Source of the DNA: Mariniphaga sp041687215
Lineage (GTDB): Bacteria > Bacteroidota > Bacteroidia > Bacteroidales > Prolixibacteraceae
Reading direction: 5' to 3'
NCBI RefSeq assembly: GCF_041687215.1
Contig: NZ_JAWLCI010000015.1
Location: 8,047-72,046 of the forward strand
DNA length: 64,000 bases
Below the pieces are notes generated by a model. It was not told the origin of the DNA. It worked only from the letters and a program-made list of their open reading frames with translations, and searched no databases. Every line of letters starts with the position of its first letter. Positions within the stretch are counted from its first letter, which is position 1. A program made the position numbers and the translations under genes. Shown piece after piece: positions 35,350-44,702 of the stretch.

Positions 35350-36339
35350 TTACATCGAAATTACCCTGCTGATTTCAATCCAGCTCTGGTCGATTTTATT
35401 CCTTTTGCTGAAAGCTTCTTCCAGCGGGGTAAACACAATTTGGTTATGGATTCGTCCTGCCATAACTCCGGTTTTTCCTTCAAGTAAACCATTCACGGCA
35501 GCATGGCCCAAAAGGCTGGCCAGCACCCGGTCGTTGGCAGTGGGCGAACCTCCCCTTTGAATGTGCCCCAATGTGGTAATCCGGGTTTGGTATTCAGGCA
35601 GTATTTCTTTCACTTTTCGTGCTACTTCAACGGCTCCACCTTCCTCGTCACCTTCAGCAACAACTATTATTCCCGAGGTTTTATTACTTCTTCGTAAATT
35701 TACCAGGTAATGACAAATTTCCTCCACTTTGGTTTTCGTTTCGGGCAGCAACATTTCTTCTGCCCCGGCTGAAATGGCTGTGTTGACTGCTATAAAACCC
35801 GAATGCCGTCCCATCACTTCAACAAAAAATACCATATTGTGCGAGTCAGCCGTGTCGCGCAGCTTATCGATGGCACCTACGGCTGTATTTACAGCAGTAT
35901 CGAAACCAATGGTGAAATCCGTTCCGAAAATGTCGTTGTCGATGGTACATGGAATGCCAATTACCGGGAAATTAAATTCTTTGAAAAGTTCGTAAGCCCC
36001 CCGAAATGAACCGTCTCCACCCAGCACAACCAATGCATCTATTTGGTTCCGGCGCATGGTTTCGTAAGCTTGTTTTCTGGCTTCAGCCTTAATAAATTCC
36101 GGGCAACGCGATGATTTTAAAATAGTTCCTCCGTTTGAAATTATTTTTGAAACTGAATGTGGTTCCATTTCAATGTACTGACCTTTTAAAAGGCCGGAAA
36201 AACCATTCATTACACCGGTAACTTTCAGATTATTGAAAATGGCTGTTCGCACCACCGCCCTGATGCCCGCATTCATACCGGGTGAATCACCGCCGGAAGT
36301 GAGCAGCGCTATTCGTTTTATATTTTGCTGATTTCCCAT
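35350..36339 (-). CDS. pfkA: ATP-dependent 6-phosphofructokinase
   Basis: This 329-aa enzyme phosphorylates fructose 6-phosphate in glycolysis. The ATP site is LTSGGDSPGMNAGIRAVV (14-30) and GGDGS (107-111), the latter favouring ATP over pyrophosphate as donor. The catalytic loop PCTIDNDIFGTDFTIGFDTA holds Asp134, the general base. The length and motifs match bacterial PfkA. It is 19 bp downstream of the NYN-LOTUS gene and may share its transcript. Confidence 0.95.
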   Translation of the reverse strand: MGNQQNIKRIALLTSGGDSPGMNAGIRAVVRTAIFNNLKVTGVMNGFSGLLKGQYIEMEPHSVSKIISNGGTILKSSRCPEFIKAEARKQAYETMRRNQIDALVVLGGDGSFRGAYELFKEFNFPVIGIPCTIDNDIFGTDFTIGFDTAVNTAVGAIDKLRDTADSHNMVFFVEVMGRHSGFIAVNTAISAGAEEMLLPETKTKVEEICHYLVNLRRSNKTSGIIVVAEGDEEGGAVEVARKVKEILPEYQTRITTLGHIQRGGSPTANDRVLASLLGHAAVNGLLEGKTGVMAGRIHNQIVFTPLEEAFSKRNKIDQSWIEISRVISM

Positions 36340-36358
36340 GCTTTACCTGATTGCAGAT

Positions 36359-37105
36359 TTACCGCTTTTTATTTCTTACATAAATCAACTTGAATTTTCC
36401 TCTCTGACTGTCGCGCTGATCAATTTCGAATTTACCGATGGAATCGATGAGTGGGGTAAGTTTTTCAAAACCGTAGTTTCGGGAGTCGAAGTTGGGTTGC
36501 TTTTTTTGAAGCAAACTGCCTACATCGCCCAGAAAAGCCCAGCCGTCGTCGTCGGCCAGGTCTGATATAGTGGAGGCAATGAGCCTGACCACTTTTGGGG
36601 TAATTTTGTCCACCTGGCTTTTCCGCGCCGGTTTATCTGTGGTAGAACTGCTTTCACTTTCTTTTCCCCTGCTTTCAAGAATTTCAATATAAATGAATTT
36701 ATCGCAGGCTACAATAAACGGGTCGGGTGTTTTTTTCTCGCCAATGCCGTAAACTTTCATTCCGGCTTCGCGCAGTCGGGTGGCCAGTCGTGTAAAATCG
36801 CTGTCGCTGGAAACCAGGCAAAAACCGTTTACCTTTTCGCTGTACAAAATATCCATGGCATCAATAATCATAGCCGAGTCCGTAGCGTTTTTACCGGTGG
36901 TGTATCCGTATTGCTGTATTGGTGTGATGGCATTTTCAAGTAGCAGGTTTTTCCATTTTGAAAGGAAAGGTTTGGTCCAATCGCCGTAAATTCGTTTAAT
37001 GGTGGGGTTGCCGTACTTGGCAATTTCTTCCATCATTTCCTTCACGTAGGCGCTGGGTATATTGTCGCCGTCGATGAGGACGGCCAGTTTAAAATCGTTT
37101 TCCAT
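36359..37105 (-). CDS. NYN-domain RNase-like protein with C-terminal LOTUS (OST-HTH) domain
   Basis: The 248-aa protein has an N-terminal NYN (PIN-like) domain: VLIDGDN (acidic residues 12 and 14), NATDSAM (Asp75) and LVSSDSDFTRLA (Asp100, Asp102), the metal-binding set of nucleases. Residues about 170-247 (DKITPKVVRLIAST... YGFEKLTPLIDSIGKFEIDQR) resemble the RNA-binding LOTUS/OST-HTH module. The combination suggests RNA recognition and cleavage, without a known target. It lies between batE (9 bp) and pfkA (19 bp). Confidence 0.85.
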   Translation of the reverse strand: MENDFKLAVLIDGDNIPSAYVKEMMEEIAKYGNPTIKRIYGDWTKPFLSKWKNLLLENAITPIQQYGYTTGKNATDSAMIIDAMDILYSEKVNGFCLVSSDSDFTRLATRLREAGMKVYGIGEKKTPDPFIVACDKFIYIEILESRGKESESSSTTDKPARKSQVDKITPKVVRLIASTISDLADDDGWAFLGDVGSLLQKKQPNFDSRNYGFEKLTPLIDSIGKFEIDQRDSQRGKFKLIYVRNKKR

Positions 37106-37114
37106 AGTTTTTTA

Positions 37115-37888
37115 TTATATCCTTACAATGCACGAATCGGGCAGCCAGCCCACATTTCCATCAGTGAGTCTGATTTCTTTCCATGTGTTAACACTGTCCG
37201 AGATTTCTACTTTTACTCCTTCGTAAAGCAGGAATAAATCGGTACTGTTTTGTGCCGGGGCACTTTTAACGGTTACCCGCGGACAAAATACAATGGCGTG
37301 TTTTCGCTGATTGATTTTTTCTTTTTGGCGGGCTGCAAACGAAAATGTGAATGCAGAAACTGCAATGGCGAGAATTCCAAGCCAAAAAGAAAACCGTTTT
37401 AGGAAAGAACTTTGGCCGAAAATAAACAGGCCAATCAAACCGAGAAAGAAAATAAATGAACCGATGCTTATTCCAGCCCAGGCATCTGCCGGAAACATAT
37501 TAATAATCCTGGTGCGCCACCTCACAAAAAAGGGTTGGGGCAGCGCGTCTATTTCGGTAACCACAAATTGTTTGGCCAGACTTAGATTAAATTCAATATC
37601 AGGGTCTTGTGGTGCAAGTAATTTGGCCCGTTCGTAATTTAAAATAGCATGGTTTATGTCTCCGGCTTTATAATAGGCATTTCCCAGGTTGAAATAAAGT
37701 CTGGCTGATTCCTGTCCTGAATTTACAATCTGTTCATAAGCCAAAATGGCCTGCTGGTATTCTTCGGTGGTGTAATACGCATTTCCCTTTTCCCAAAGTA
37801 CCTGGGTTGAATCCTGTGCGGAAACATGCAGGAATGCCAACAGTCCAAACAGGAAAAAACAATATTTTTTTACTTTAGTTTTTATCAT
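37115..37888 (-). CDS. batE: BatE: TPR and SH3-like membrane protein
   Basis: The 257-aa protein has a signal peptide (about 1-24), two to three TPR repeats (about 28-105: VLWEKGNAYYTTEEYQQAIL, LYFNLGNAYYKAGDINHAIL), two membrane segments (about 132-155 and 165-185) and a C-terminal SH3-like domain (about 195-257). This is the layout of BatE. It is the last gene of the Bat operon, 6 bp after batD. Bat proteins are linked with oxygen tolerance and cell-envelope integrity in Bacteroidota; the mechanism is unresolved. Confidence 0.87.
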   Translation of the reverse strand: MIKTKVKKYCFFLFGLLAFLHVSAQDSTQVLWEKGNAYYTTEEYQQAILAYEQIVNSGQESARLYFNLGNAYYKAGDINHAILNYERAKLLAPQDPDIEFNLSLAKQFVVTEIDALPQPFFVRWRTRIINMFPADAWAGISIGSFIFFLGLIGLFIFGQSSFLKRFSFWLGILAIAVSAFTFSFAARQKEKINQRKHAIVFCPRVTVKSAPAQNSTDLFLLYEGVKVEISDSVNTWKEIRLTDGNVGWLPDSCIVRI

Positions 37889-37894
37889 TTCGAA

Positions 37895-39724
37895 TTATCT
37901 CTTAATTTGTTTCTCCAGCCTGCTCATAGTCGAGACTGCTTTTTTGTACAACTCACTTCTGGCCTCAGAGCCTCCAGATGGCGCATAGCGCGCGAATTCA
38001 CATTGTTCTGTAATTTCCACAAAATCGTTAATGAGTTCTTCGTCCACATTTCTTTTACGCAATCCTTCCAATGCACTATCCCGGTTCAGATTTGCCACCA
38101 GAATTCCCAGTTTATCGCTGAAATAACCCCAGAAAGCTTTCAGGATAGCATCGTGGAAAGCCTCGTTTTCATTTTTCTTCATGAAACCGGCGGCAGCTTT
38201 TAACCTTTTGGTGGCTAACCGGTTGGCTTTTTTATTTCGCATCAGGGCCACATTGGCATTTTCGCGCGCTTTTTTCCGGTAAATGATAAACAGTACAAGG
38301 AAAAGCAAGGCACTGCCTGCGTAAATTCCGTAGAAAAACGGAGTTCCGTAAAATGTTGTTCCTTTTATTCGTAGTGTGGGATTTCCCTGTTTTATAAACC
38401 GGATATCCTGGCCAAGCAATTGTAAATCTTCACGCTGCCTTGAGCTCATCACAGTTGAAGATTGGTCTCCGGTTCCCTTTTCAACATGCAGTGTATATTC
38501 CTGGGTTGATCGGGTTTCATAGGAACCAGTGGCCGGATTGAAAAAAGTAAACGGAATTGCCGGAATGGTATATTCCCCTTCGAATCGCGGCTGGAAGAGG
38601 TATTCAACCGTTTTAGTTCCGCTTACTCCGTTGTCGGTTGCGCGTACATTTTCGGTTGAACGCGGGTCATAAACTTCAAAATCGCTTGGTAATTGCAGTT
38701 CCGGATTACGGATTAGCCGCAGGTTCCCGTTTCCGTTGATGGTTAATTTTAAAGTTACCGCATCGTTGGTGGTCACATTTTCAGCACTTAATTCAGAGGA
38801 AATCGTAAAATTTCCAACTCCTCCATAAAAGTTGCCAGGTTGTGTTGGCAGGTCTTTTACGTTTACACGCACTGCACTGCTGTTTAAAGTTGTGCGCACG
38901 GTTTGCACACCGCTGAAAAAATCGTCGAAAAAGCTGCGTGGTCTCACTCTTTGTTGCACAAGCAGTGTCATGCTGAACGGATTCACTGTGATGGTTCCGT
39001 TTTGTTGCGGAAAAAGAACGGTTTTTTTAAGTACGCCCACCTGGTAAATGCGGTTGTTGTAAACCTCGCGGGTAAAATTAATCTGGTTTGGGATTTCAAT
39101 ATCTTGCGTATAAAAACCTTCATAAGTTGGAAGATTTACTTCGTCGAACCCGGAAATGGGAATATTTGGGTCGGCATAAAGTTTAACCGTTGCAATGATC
39201 TGTTCACCCCTGAAAACATTCTGTTTGCTCATTTCCACCCGAAGAAACAGATTGTCGCCACCTAAATCAACCGATTGTGAACCCTGGCTTTCAGCTCCGC
39301 GAGGGGTTTGCTGCTGCTGTGTTTGTGGTTGCGACTGCGTGGGTACCACTTGAATTTTCAGCGAATTTGACTCCATTACTTTTCCATCCACTTCGATGGT
39401 GGCCGGCCTGATTTCGAATTCTCCTTCACTTTTTGCCCGTAAAATATAGGTGTAAGAATATGTTACCTCAGTTGAAGTTTGCCCGTTGATGGTTCGAATA
39501 CTGGTTGACTGTCCGGTGCTTGGCCCCATCAGTACATCAAAATTATTGTTCAGTCCTGGAGGAAGTTGCAGACTTGAACCTCTTTCATTTAAAGTAAAGG
39601 TTAATCTGAATTGCTTTCCCATTTCCACTGCATTGGGCGCCGACATTTCAAACCGGGTGATTTCTGCACTGGCAGAAATCACCATGAAAAAAAGGCACAT
39701 GTATGTTAACAGTTTTTTTATCAT
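37895..39724 (-). CDS. batD: BatD-family oxygen-tolerance protein
   Basis: The 609-aa protein has a signal peptide (1-20), a long extracytoplasmic beta-rich region typical of BatD (e.g. VEMSKQNVFRGEQIIATVKLY, about 158-178) and a C-terminal membrane segment (about 464-482) followed by a cytoplasmic helical tail. BatD is thought to form an envelope complex with the VWA proteins BatA and BatB. It is 7 bp after batC. Confidence 0.9.
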   Translation of the reverse strand: MIKKLLTYMCLFFMVISASAEITRFEMSAPNAVEMGKQFRLTFTLNERGSSLQLPPGLNNNFDVLMGPSTGQSTSIRTINGQTSTEVTYSYTYILRAKSEGEFEIRPATIEVDGKVMESNSLKIQVVPTQSQPQTQQQQTPRGAESQGSQSVDLGGDNLFLRVEMSKQNVFRGEQIIATVKLYADPNIPISGFDEVNLPTYEGFYTQDIEIPNQINFTREVYNNRIYQVGVLKKTVLFPQQNGTITVNPFSMTLLVQQRVRPRSFFDDFFSGVQTVRTTLNSSAVRVNVKDLPTQPGNFYGGVGNFTISSELSAENVTTNDAVTLKLTINGNGNLRLIRNPELQLPSDFEVYDPRSTENVRATDNGVSGTKTVEYLFQPRFEGEYTIPAIPFTFFNPATGSYETRSTQEYTLHVEKGTGDQSSTVMSSRQREDLQLLGQDIRFIKQGNPTLRIKGTTFYGTPFFYGIYAGSALLFLVLFIIYRKKARENANVALMRNKKANRLATKRLKAAAGFMKKNENEAFHDAILKAFWGYFSDKLGILVANLNRDSALEGLRKRNVDEELINDFVEITEQCEFARYAPSGGSEARSELYKKAVSTMSRLEKQIKR

Positions 39725-39731
39725 ATTTTGG

Positions 39732-40517
39732 TTACCATTCTTTTTCGGTTCTTATTTTTCTGGCTTTGGCCGCTTTTTCTTTTTTTACTTTTTCCTGAAT
39801 ATCGCGTTCATCGTTTTGCAGCGCCTGCAAGAGTTGTTCTGCATCCTGACGTGATATTTTTGTTTGCGGCTGTTGTTGCTGATTTTGCTGCTGCTGATCC
39901 TGGTTTTGTTGCTGATTCTGTTGATTCTGCTGACTTTGCTTATCCTGATTCTGCTGCTGATCCTGATTTTGCTGGTCCTGGTTGTTTTGCTGATCCTGGT
40001 TTTGCTGATCCTGTTGATCCTGATTTTCCTGATTTTCCTGATTTTGTTGCTGCTGTTCCTGCTGATTTTTAAGCATTTGCGCATAGGCCAGATTGTATTT
40101 GGTATCCAAATCATTCGGATTCCGGCGTAGTGCTTCCTTGTACGATTCGATACTTTCATCGATGCGTTGCTGCATCAGCCGGCTGTTTCCAATGTTGTGC
40201 AGAGCGCGTGCCTGCTCTTCCGGAGTTTCAAATTTTTCTGCCAGTTCTTCAAATTTACGTTCTGCTTCATCAAAACGCATTTGTTTGTATTGAGAACCGG
40301 CCAGGTTAAAATTCCATTGTTCATTTCCGGGTCTGAGATTCAGTGCTTTCTGGTACTCTTCTTCAGCCTGGCTGAATTTTGCAGTATCCAACCGGGTAGT
40401 GTCTTTCACCGCATCCATAAACAGTTTATTTCCTTTACGAACAAATTTTCTTTCGTTTTGTCCGTATGCAACAATCGAAAAACTTCCAATCAATATGAAT
40501 ATAATAAACCGCTTCAT
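39732..40517 (-). CDS. batC: BatC: TPR protein with a long Q/N-rich tail
   Basis: The 261-aa protein has a signal peptide (about 1-19) and three TPR units (about 48-150: AKFSQAEEEYQKALNLRPGN, RFDEAERKFEELAEKFETPE, IDESIESYKEALRRNPNDL). Residues about 150-218 are almost pure Gln, Asn and Asp, then a charged C-terminus. TPR domains probably hold Bat partners together. The Q/N stretch is encoded by degenerate repeats at about 39870-40070 and may vary in length between strains. The gene is 8 bp after batB. Confidence 0.88.
   Translation of the reverse strand: MKRFIIFILIGSFSIVAYGQNERKFVRKGNKLFMDAVKDTTRLDTAKFSQAEEEYQKALNLRPGNEQWNFNLAGSQYKQMRFDEAERKFEELAEKFETPEEQARALHNIGNSRLMQQRIDESIESYKEALRRNPNDLDTKYNLAYAQMLKNQQEQQQQNQENQENQDQQDQQNQDQQNNQDQQNQDQQQNQDKQSQQNQQNQQQNQDQQQQNQQQQPQTKISRQDAEQLLQALQNDERDIQEKVKKEKAAKARKIRTEKEW
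39865..40070. repeat. Low-complexity Q/N-coding repeat inside batC
   Basis: The stretch is built of short units reading ctg, ttg, atc and gat on the plus strand (CAG/CAA/AAT/GAT on the coding strand), such as gctgatcctggttttgctg. Slippage-prone low-complexity DNA of this kind often changes length in frame. It also produces a long false leucine-rich reading frame on the opposite strand. Confidence 0.85.
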
Positions 40518-40525
40518 TTTTAAGA

Positions 40526-41563
40526 CTATTTTGTTGAAAACAAATTCACTTTCATTAAATATTTGTTTTTCCTTTCCAGAATAACAAATTCAAACAACAA
40601 TAAAAACAAACCAATGGCAAAAAAGTATTGAAACTGGTCATCGTATTCAGAATAAACGAGCGTTTCCATTTCTTCTTTTTCCATTTTGTTGATTTCGTCG
40701 AAAAGTGCATTCAAACCAACTTGTGCATTGTTTGCTCTTACGTAGATTCCGTTGCCGGCTGCAGCAATTTCTTCGAGTGTAGTTTCGTCCAGTTTTGTAA
40801 CAACTACATTTCCGTCGTTATCCCGCAAATAATCGTTTTGGCCATTTCGAAGCACCGGAATTGGTGACCCCTGAGGCAATCCCATTCCAATGGTATGAAC
40901 AATTATTCCGTTTTTTGCCGCTTCCTGTGCTGCCGTAACCGGATCATCTTCGTGATTCTCTCCATCAGTAATAATTACAATGGCTTTGTTGGCATTGCCT
41001 TCGGGTGTAAATGAGCGCATGGCCATGTTAATTGCCGAACCAATAGCTGTTCCCTGCCGCGGAACAATTTGCGTATTAACAGCTTCCAGAAAAAGTTTGG
41101 CTGAGTTGTAGTCGCTGGTAATGGGAAGTTGGGTGTAAGCTTCCCCGGCAAAAACAATCAGCCCGATTTTATCGTCTTTCAACCTGTCCACCAACCTCGA
41201 AATGGCTCGTTTGGCCCGTTCAAGCCGGTTGGGTTGAATGTCTTCGGCCATCATACTGTTCGAAACATCCAGTGCAATAATCAGTTCAATTCCTTCGCGC
41301 TGCACCTTTTTTAATTTCGATCCAAATTGAGGACGGGCTGCACCTACAATAAAAAAGGCCAGGGCAAGCATCAACAAAAAGAATTTGAAAACCGGACGGC
41401 TTTTGGAAACAAAAGGCATCAGGTCTTTTATAGTTTGTTGGTTGCCAAAACGTTTCAACGCCCGTTTTCGTGCAATTCTTGCCCAAATAAAAAACAAGGC
41501 GAGCAGCGGGATAATTAGCAATCCCCATAAAAATTCGATATGTGCAAACCTGAACATTTCCAT
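40526..41563 (-). CDS. batB: BatB: membrane VWA-domain protein
   Basis: The 345-aa protein has N-terminal membrane segments (about 12-29 and 58-76), a VWA domain with MIDAS LIIALDVSNSM (Asp99, Ser101, Ser103) and FAGEAYTQLPITSDYN, and a C-terminal membrane helix (about 315-335). The VWA fold binds a metal ion and mediates protein contacts. It is 11 bp after batA and closely related to it, an apparent gene duplication. Confidence 0.9.
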   Translation of the reverse strand: MEMFRFAHIEFLWGLLIIPLLALFFIWARIARKRALKRFGNQQTIKDLMPFVSKSRPVFKFFLLMLALAFFIVGAARPQFGSKLKKVQREGIELIIALDVSNSMMAEDIQPNRLERAKRAISRLVDRLKDDKIGLIVFAGEAYTQLPITSDYNSAKLFLEAVNTQIVPRQGTAIGSAINMAMRSFTPEGNANKAIVIITDGENHEDDPVTAAQEAAKNGIIVHTIGMGLPQGSPIPVLRNGQNDYLRDNDGNVVVTKLDETTLEEIAAAGNGIYVRANNAQVGLNALFDEINKMEKEEMETLVYSEYDDQFQYFFAIGLFLLLFEFVILERKNKYLMKVNLFSTK

Positions 41564-41574
41564 TTTTTCAACTT

Positions 41575-42570
41575 TTAAGGTATGCTTCTGAAAACGGTTG
41601 TACGTAAAAAAAGGCTTAAAACCATTAACAAAATTCCTGCCATCGCAAAGGGTAGAAATTCTTCGGACCGCCGGCTGAATTCGCGAACTTCAATTTTTGA
41701 TTTTTCGAGCTGGTCAATTTCCTGGTAAATTTCTTCGAGTTTGGTGTTGCTGGTTGCCCTGAAATACCGTCCGTCGGTTATGGAAGCAATTTCCTGAAGC
41801 ATCTCTTCGTCAATTTTTACTTCAATGTCGCGAAGCTGAGTTCCGTAAGGAGTTTGAACAGGATAGGGGGCAGTGCCCACTGTTCCCACGCCAATGGTGT
41901 AAACGCGTATGCCAAATGTACGTGCAATTTCGGCAGCTGTAAGCGGAGCAATTTCTCCGGAATTGTTTTCACCGTCGGTAAGCAAAATCACTACGCGGCT
42001 TATGGCATCACTGTCTTTTAAGCGTGCCACGGCAGTTGCCAGCCCATTCCCAATAGCCGTTCCGTCTTCAATCATTCCGGTTTGAATGTCTTTAAACAGG
42101 TTAAGCAGAACTGCCCGGTCGGTTGTCAGCGGAACCTGCGTAAACGCCTCGCCTGCAAAAACTACCAGTCCGATGCGGTCGTATTGCCTTCCTGAAATAA
42201 ATTCCATTGCCACATTTTTGGCTGCCTCCAGTCGGTCGGGTGTAAAATCTTTGGCCAGCATACTGGTTGAAATATCGAGCGAAATAACAATGTCAATTCC
42301 TTCGGTAGTTACGTTTTCAAAATCGGTAGATGATTGCGGCCGTGCCAAAACTACCGTAAATGCTGCAATGGCAAGCACCTGAAGTAAAAATACCAGATGC
42401 CGCAAATAATGCCTGATGGTTTTGGGCGCTTTTAATACCGGTGCTGTTGATGAAATACGGATGCTTGCGGTATTTCTTTTCTGCCTGAAAATATACCAGG
42501 CTGTCATTGGCACAATCACCAGCAACAGGTAGAAAAATTCCGGGTTTTTAAATGTCAGTCCTTCAAACAT
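41575..42570 (-). CDS. batA: BatA: membrane VWA-domain protein
   Basis: The 331-aa protein has membrane segments at about 11-27 and 58-76, the MIDAS VISLDISTSM (Asp99, Ser101, Ser103), FAGEAFTQVPLTTDRA and a C-terminal membrane segment (about 305-323). MoxR-type ATPases are thought to act on VWA proteins, and moxR is in the same operon. It is 7 bp after the preceding gene. Confidence 0.9.
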   Translation of the reverse strand: MFEGLTFKNPEFFYLLLVIVPMTAWYIFRQKRNTASIRISSTAPVLKAPKTIRHYLRHLVFLLQVLAIAAFTVVLARPQSSTDFENVTTEGIDIVISLDISTSMLAKDFTPDRLEAAKNVAMEFISGRQYDRIGLVVFAGEAFTQVPLTTDRAVLLNLFKDIQTGMIEDGTAIGNGLATAVARLKDSDAISRVVILLTDGENNSGEIAPLTAAEIARTFGIRVYTIGVGTVGTAPYPVQTPYGTQLRDIEVKIDEEMLQEIASITDGRYFRATSNTKLEEIYQEIDQLEKSKIEVREFSRRSEEFLPFAMAGILLMVLSLFLRTTVFRSIP

Positions 42571-42577
42571 CCTTTAT

Positions 42578-43573
42578 CTATTTAATATTTACATCTACTC
42601 CTTCTTCGTCCTTTGTTTCTTCAGAGGTTTCGGGCTTTTTCTCTTCCGGTTTGGTATCGTTGATAAAGAAATAGGCATTAACCAGTGTCATATTGTCATC
42701 GTCGGGCGAGGTCTGATATTTAGCAAACTTCACCAAATCGGCCAGTTTCAGAATCTGGCTCAGGTTTTTAAAAGTTTTATCTTTTAACAACCCTTTTTGT
42801 CTCCGGAAACTTTCGATGGTTTCATCCGAAGTTTGTTCCATTGCCGGTATTTCAAAAAGATCTTCAATGTATTTTCGAAGTGTTTCGGTTACTTCGCTGT
42901 AATATTGTTTTGTTTTGCCCTGCTGCCATATTTTTTCATTTTTTATCCGGTCGAGTTCGCGCAAAGCAATTATGTGAGCCGGTTCTTTCGGTTTTTTGGG
43001 CAAAACAAAAATGGGCTGGTTGTTTTTTCTTCTTTTAATGGCATAAAAAACAAAAAACAGTATGGCTGCAATGAGTATAATTCCCAGAATATACGGAATC
43101 ACTTCTTTCAGCGTAACCGGTGCATCGTAAGGATATTTAATGTCTGTTGGTCCGCGTGTCGTGTCAATGGCCATGCTGTAAACGTTCAGAGTTACCGCAT
43201 TGGAAGGAATGGAATCGATACGGCCATCGAGGTCAATTTTAAACCAGAATGGCGGAATACGGTACGAACCGCTGTCGAATGAAGTGATTAAAAACGACTG
43301 AATCTGTTTTTGAAATGTTTCATCGTCCATTTCGAATGTGTCGATTGCCGAACGGTCGAGCACTTCAACAAATTCTATTAAAGTATCAGGTACATTCGGA
43401 AAGGTAATCTCAACACTTTTTGGGTGGTCGATTTCCAGAAACAACTTCACCTGGTCGCCGAGTAAAATGTTTGTGGAATCGATGGTGGCCGTGGCTTTAA
43501 TCCGCTGCGCATTTGCAGATGTTGCAAGCAGAATCAGTACTAAAAATGAGCCTATTTTGGTTTTCAAATTCAT
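42578..43573 (-). CDS. Bat-operon membrane protein with extracytoplasmic N-terminal half
   Basis: The 331-aa protein has a signal peptide (MNLKTKIGSFLVLILLATSANA), a beta-rich extracytoplasmic part resembling the first domain of BatD (ATATIDSTNILLGDQVKLFLEI), one membrane segment (about 155-178) and a cytoplasmic helical tail (about 190-320). I chose ATG 43573, right before the signal peptide; ATG 43618 would add 15 residues. The position between DUF58 and batA is usual in Bacteroidota Bat operons. No separate function is known. Confidence 0.8.
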   Translation of the reverse strand: MNLKTKIGSFLVLILLATSANAQRIKATATIDSTNILLGDQVKLFLEIDHPKSVEITFPNVPDTLIEFVEVLDRSAIDTFEMDDETFQKQIQSFLITSFDSGSYRIPPFWFKIDLDGRIDSIPSNAVTLNVYSMAIDTTRGPTDIKYPYDAPVTLKEVIPYILGIILIAAILFFVFYAIKRRKNNQPIFVLPKKPKEPAHIIALRELDRIKNEKIWQQGKTKQYYSEVTETLRKYIEDLFEIPAMEQTSDETIESFRRQKGLLKDKTFKNLSQILKLADLVKFAKYQTSPDDDNMTLVNAYFFINDTKPEEKKPETSEETKDEEGVDVNIK

Positions 43574-43675
43574 CTCATTACAATTGTTCATTTTAATGGC
43601 ATTCGATGTAACTCCCATGAAAATTATAATGTTATTCGTTTGTGAATATCTTTATTCATGCTCGTTCCATTCTCA

Positions 43676-44557
43676 TTATTGTTTAACAGCCCTCTTTTTA
43701 AACAGAGTCATTAAGGATTTTACATAGTCTTCTCTTGTGTCAATGGAAACGTAATCCACTCCACACTTTTTGAACAACGTGTCGAGACGCACCGCTTGTT
43801 TATTCCAGAAATCAGTATAAATCTTCCTGATTTTCCGCGAACTGCTGTCCACCCAAACGTATTTTCCGGTTTCGGCATCTTTCAGTTTTACCATTCCAAT
43901 GGGTGGAAATTCCCGTTCGCGTTGGTCATATATTTTTAACGCTACCACATCGTGTTTGTTGTTGGCAATGGAAAGCGTCAATTCCAAACCTGGATTTTCA
44001 TCTATGAAATCAGAAATAATAAATGCGGTACACCTTTTTTTAATGGCGTTGGTCAGGTAGCGGATTGCCCCTGTTATATCAGTTCCTGTATTTTTTGGCT
44101 GAAAATCAATCAGTTCCCGAATAATACGTAAAATATGGCTTCTTCCTTTTTTTGGCGGAATGAACTTTTCGATGGTGTCGGAAAAGAAAATCACCCCGAT
44201 TTTGTCGTTGTTCTGAATGGCAGAGAAAGATAGGATGGCGGCAATTTCGGTAATCACATTTTTCTTCATTTTTTCGAATGTCCCGAAATCGCGCGAACCG
44301 CTCACATCGATGAGCAGCATTACGGTAAGTTCTCTTTCTTCCTCGAAAATTTTTACGAAGGGATGGTTGTAACGAGCAGTCACGTTCCAGTCAATGCTGC
44401 GGATATCATCGCCAAACTGGTACTCGCGCACTTCCGAAAAGGCCATACCACGACCTTTAAACGCGCTGTGGTACTCGCCTGCAAAAATATTCCGCGACAA
44501 CCCCCGCGTTTTTATTTCTATTTTCCTGACTTTTTTTAATAATTCAGTTGTTTCCAT
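43676..44557 (-). CDS. DUF58 domain protein of the Bat operon
   Basis: The 293-aa protein has the DUF58 signature SEVREYQFGDDIRSIDWNVT (about 41-60) and a VWA-like fold with LLIDVSGSRDFGT as its MIDAS-like site. DUF58 and MoxR occur together in many genomes, and the pair is thought to help assemble or activate VWA complexes. It lies between moxR (145 bp gap) and the BatD-like gene (102 bp gap). Confidence 0.9.
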   Translation of the reverse strand: METTELLKKVRKIEIKTRGLSRNIFAGEYHSAFKGRGMAFSEVREYQFGDDIRSIDWNVTARYNHPFVKIFEEERELTVMLLIDVSGSRDFGTFEKMKKNVITEIAAILSFSAIQNNDKIGVIFFSDTIEKFIPPKKGRSHILRIIRELIDFQPKNTGTDITGAIRYLTNAIKKRCTAFIISDFIDENPGLELTLSIANNKHDVVALKIYDQREREFPPIGMVKLKDAETGKYVWVDSSSRKIRKIYTDFWNKQAVRLDTLFKKCGVDYVSIDTREDYVKSLMTLFKKRAVKQ

Positions 44558-44559
44558 AA

Positions 44560-44700
44560 GAACACAGCCCCCTCTGACTCCCCCAAAGAGGGAGGATTAG
44601 GACCACGGTAATTTATTTTTATTTGTAATTGTAACCAACATTTTTCTTTTCATTTTCTTTTTTCCACCCCGCCAGCCGGCGGGAGGTTTGGATGGGCTTC
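44560..44700. repeat. GC-rich repeat-like spacer between moxR and DUF58
   Basis: The spacer holds agccccctctgactccccca, then aagagggaggattagg, and later ccgccagccggcgggagg, which has a cgccagccggcg palindrome. A related run (ccattcctttggagggg) appears at 45940-45960. Both look like common Bacteroidota intergenic repeats. It does not resemble a promoter. Confidence 0.45.
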
Positions 44701-44702
44701 CT

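Noticed and set aside
39864..40130. Leucine-rich plus-strand frame resembling a membrane protein
   Set aside because: It is the complement of the Q/N-coding repeat in batC.
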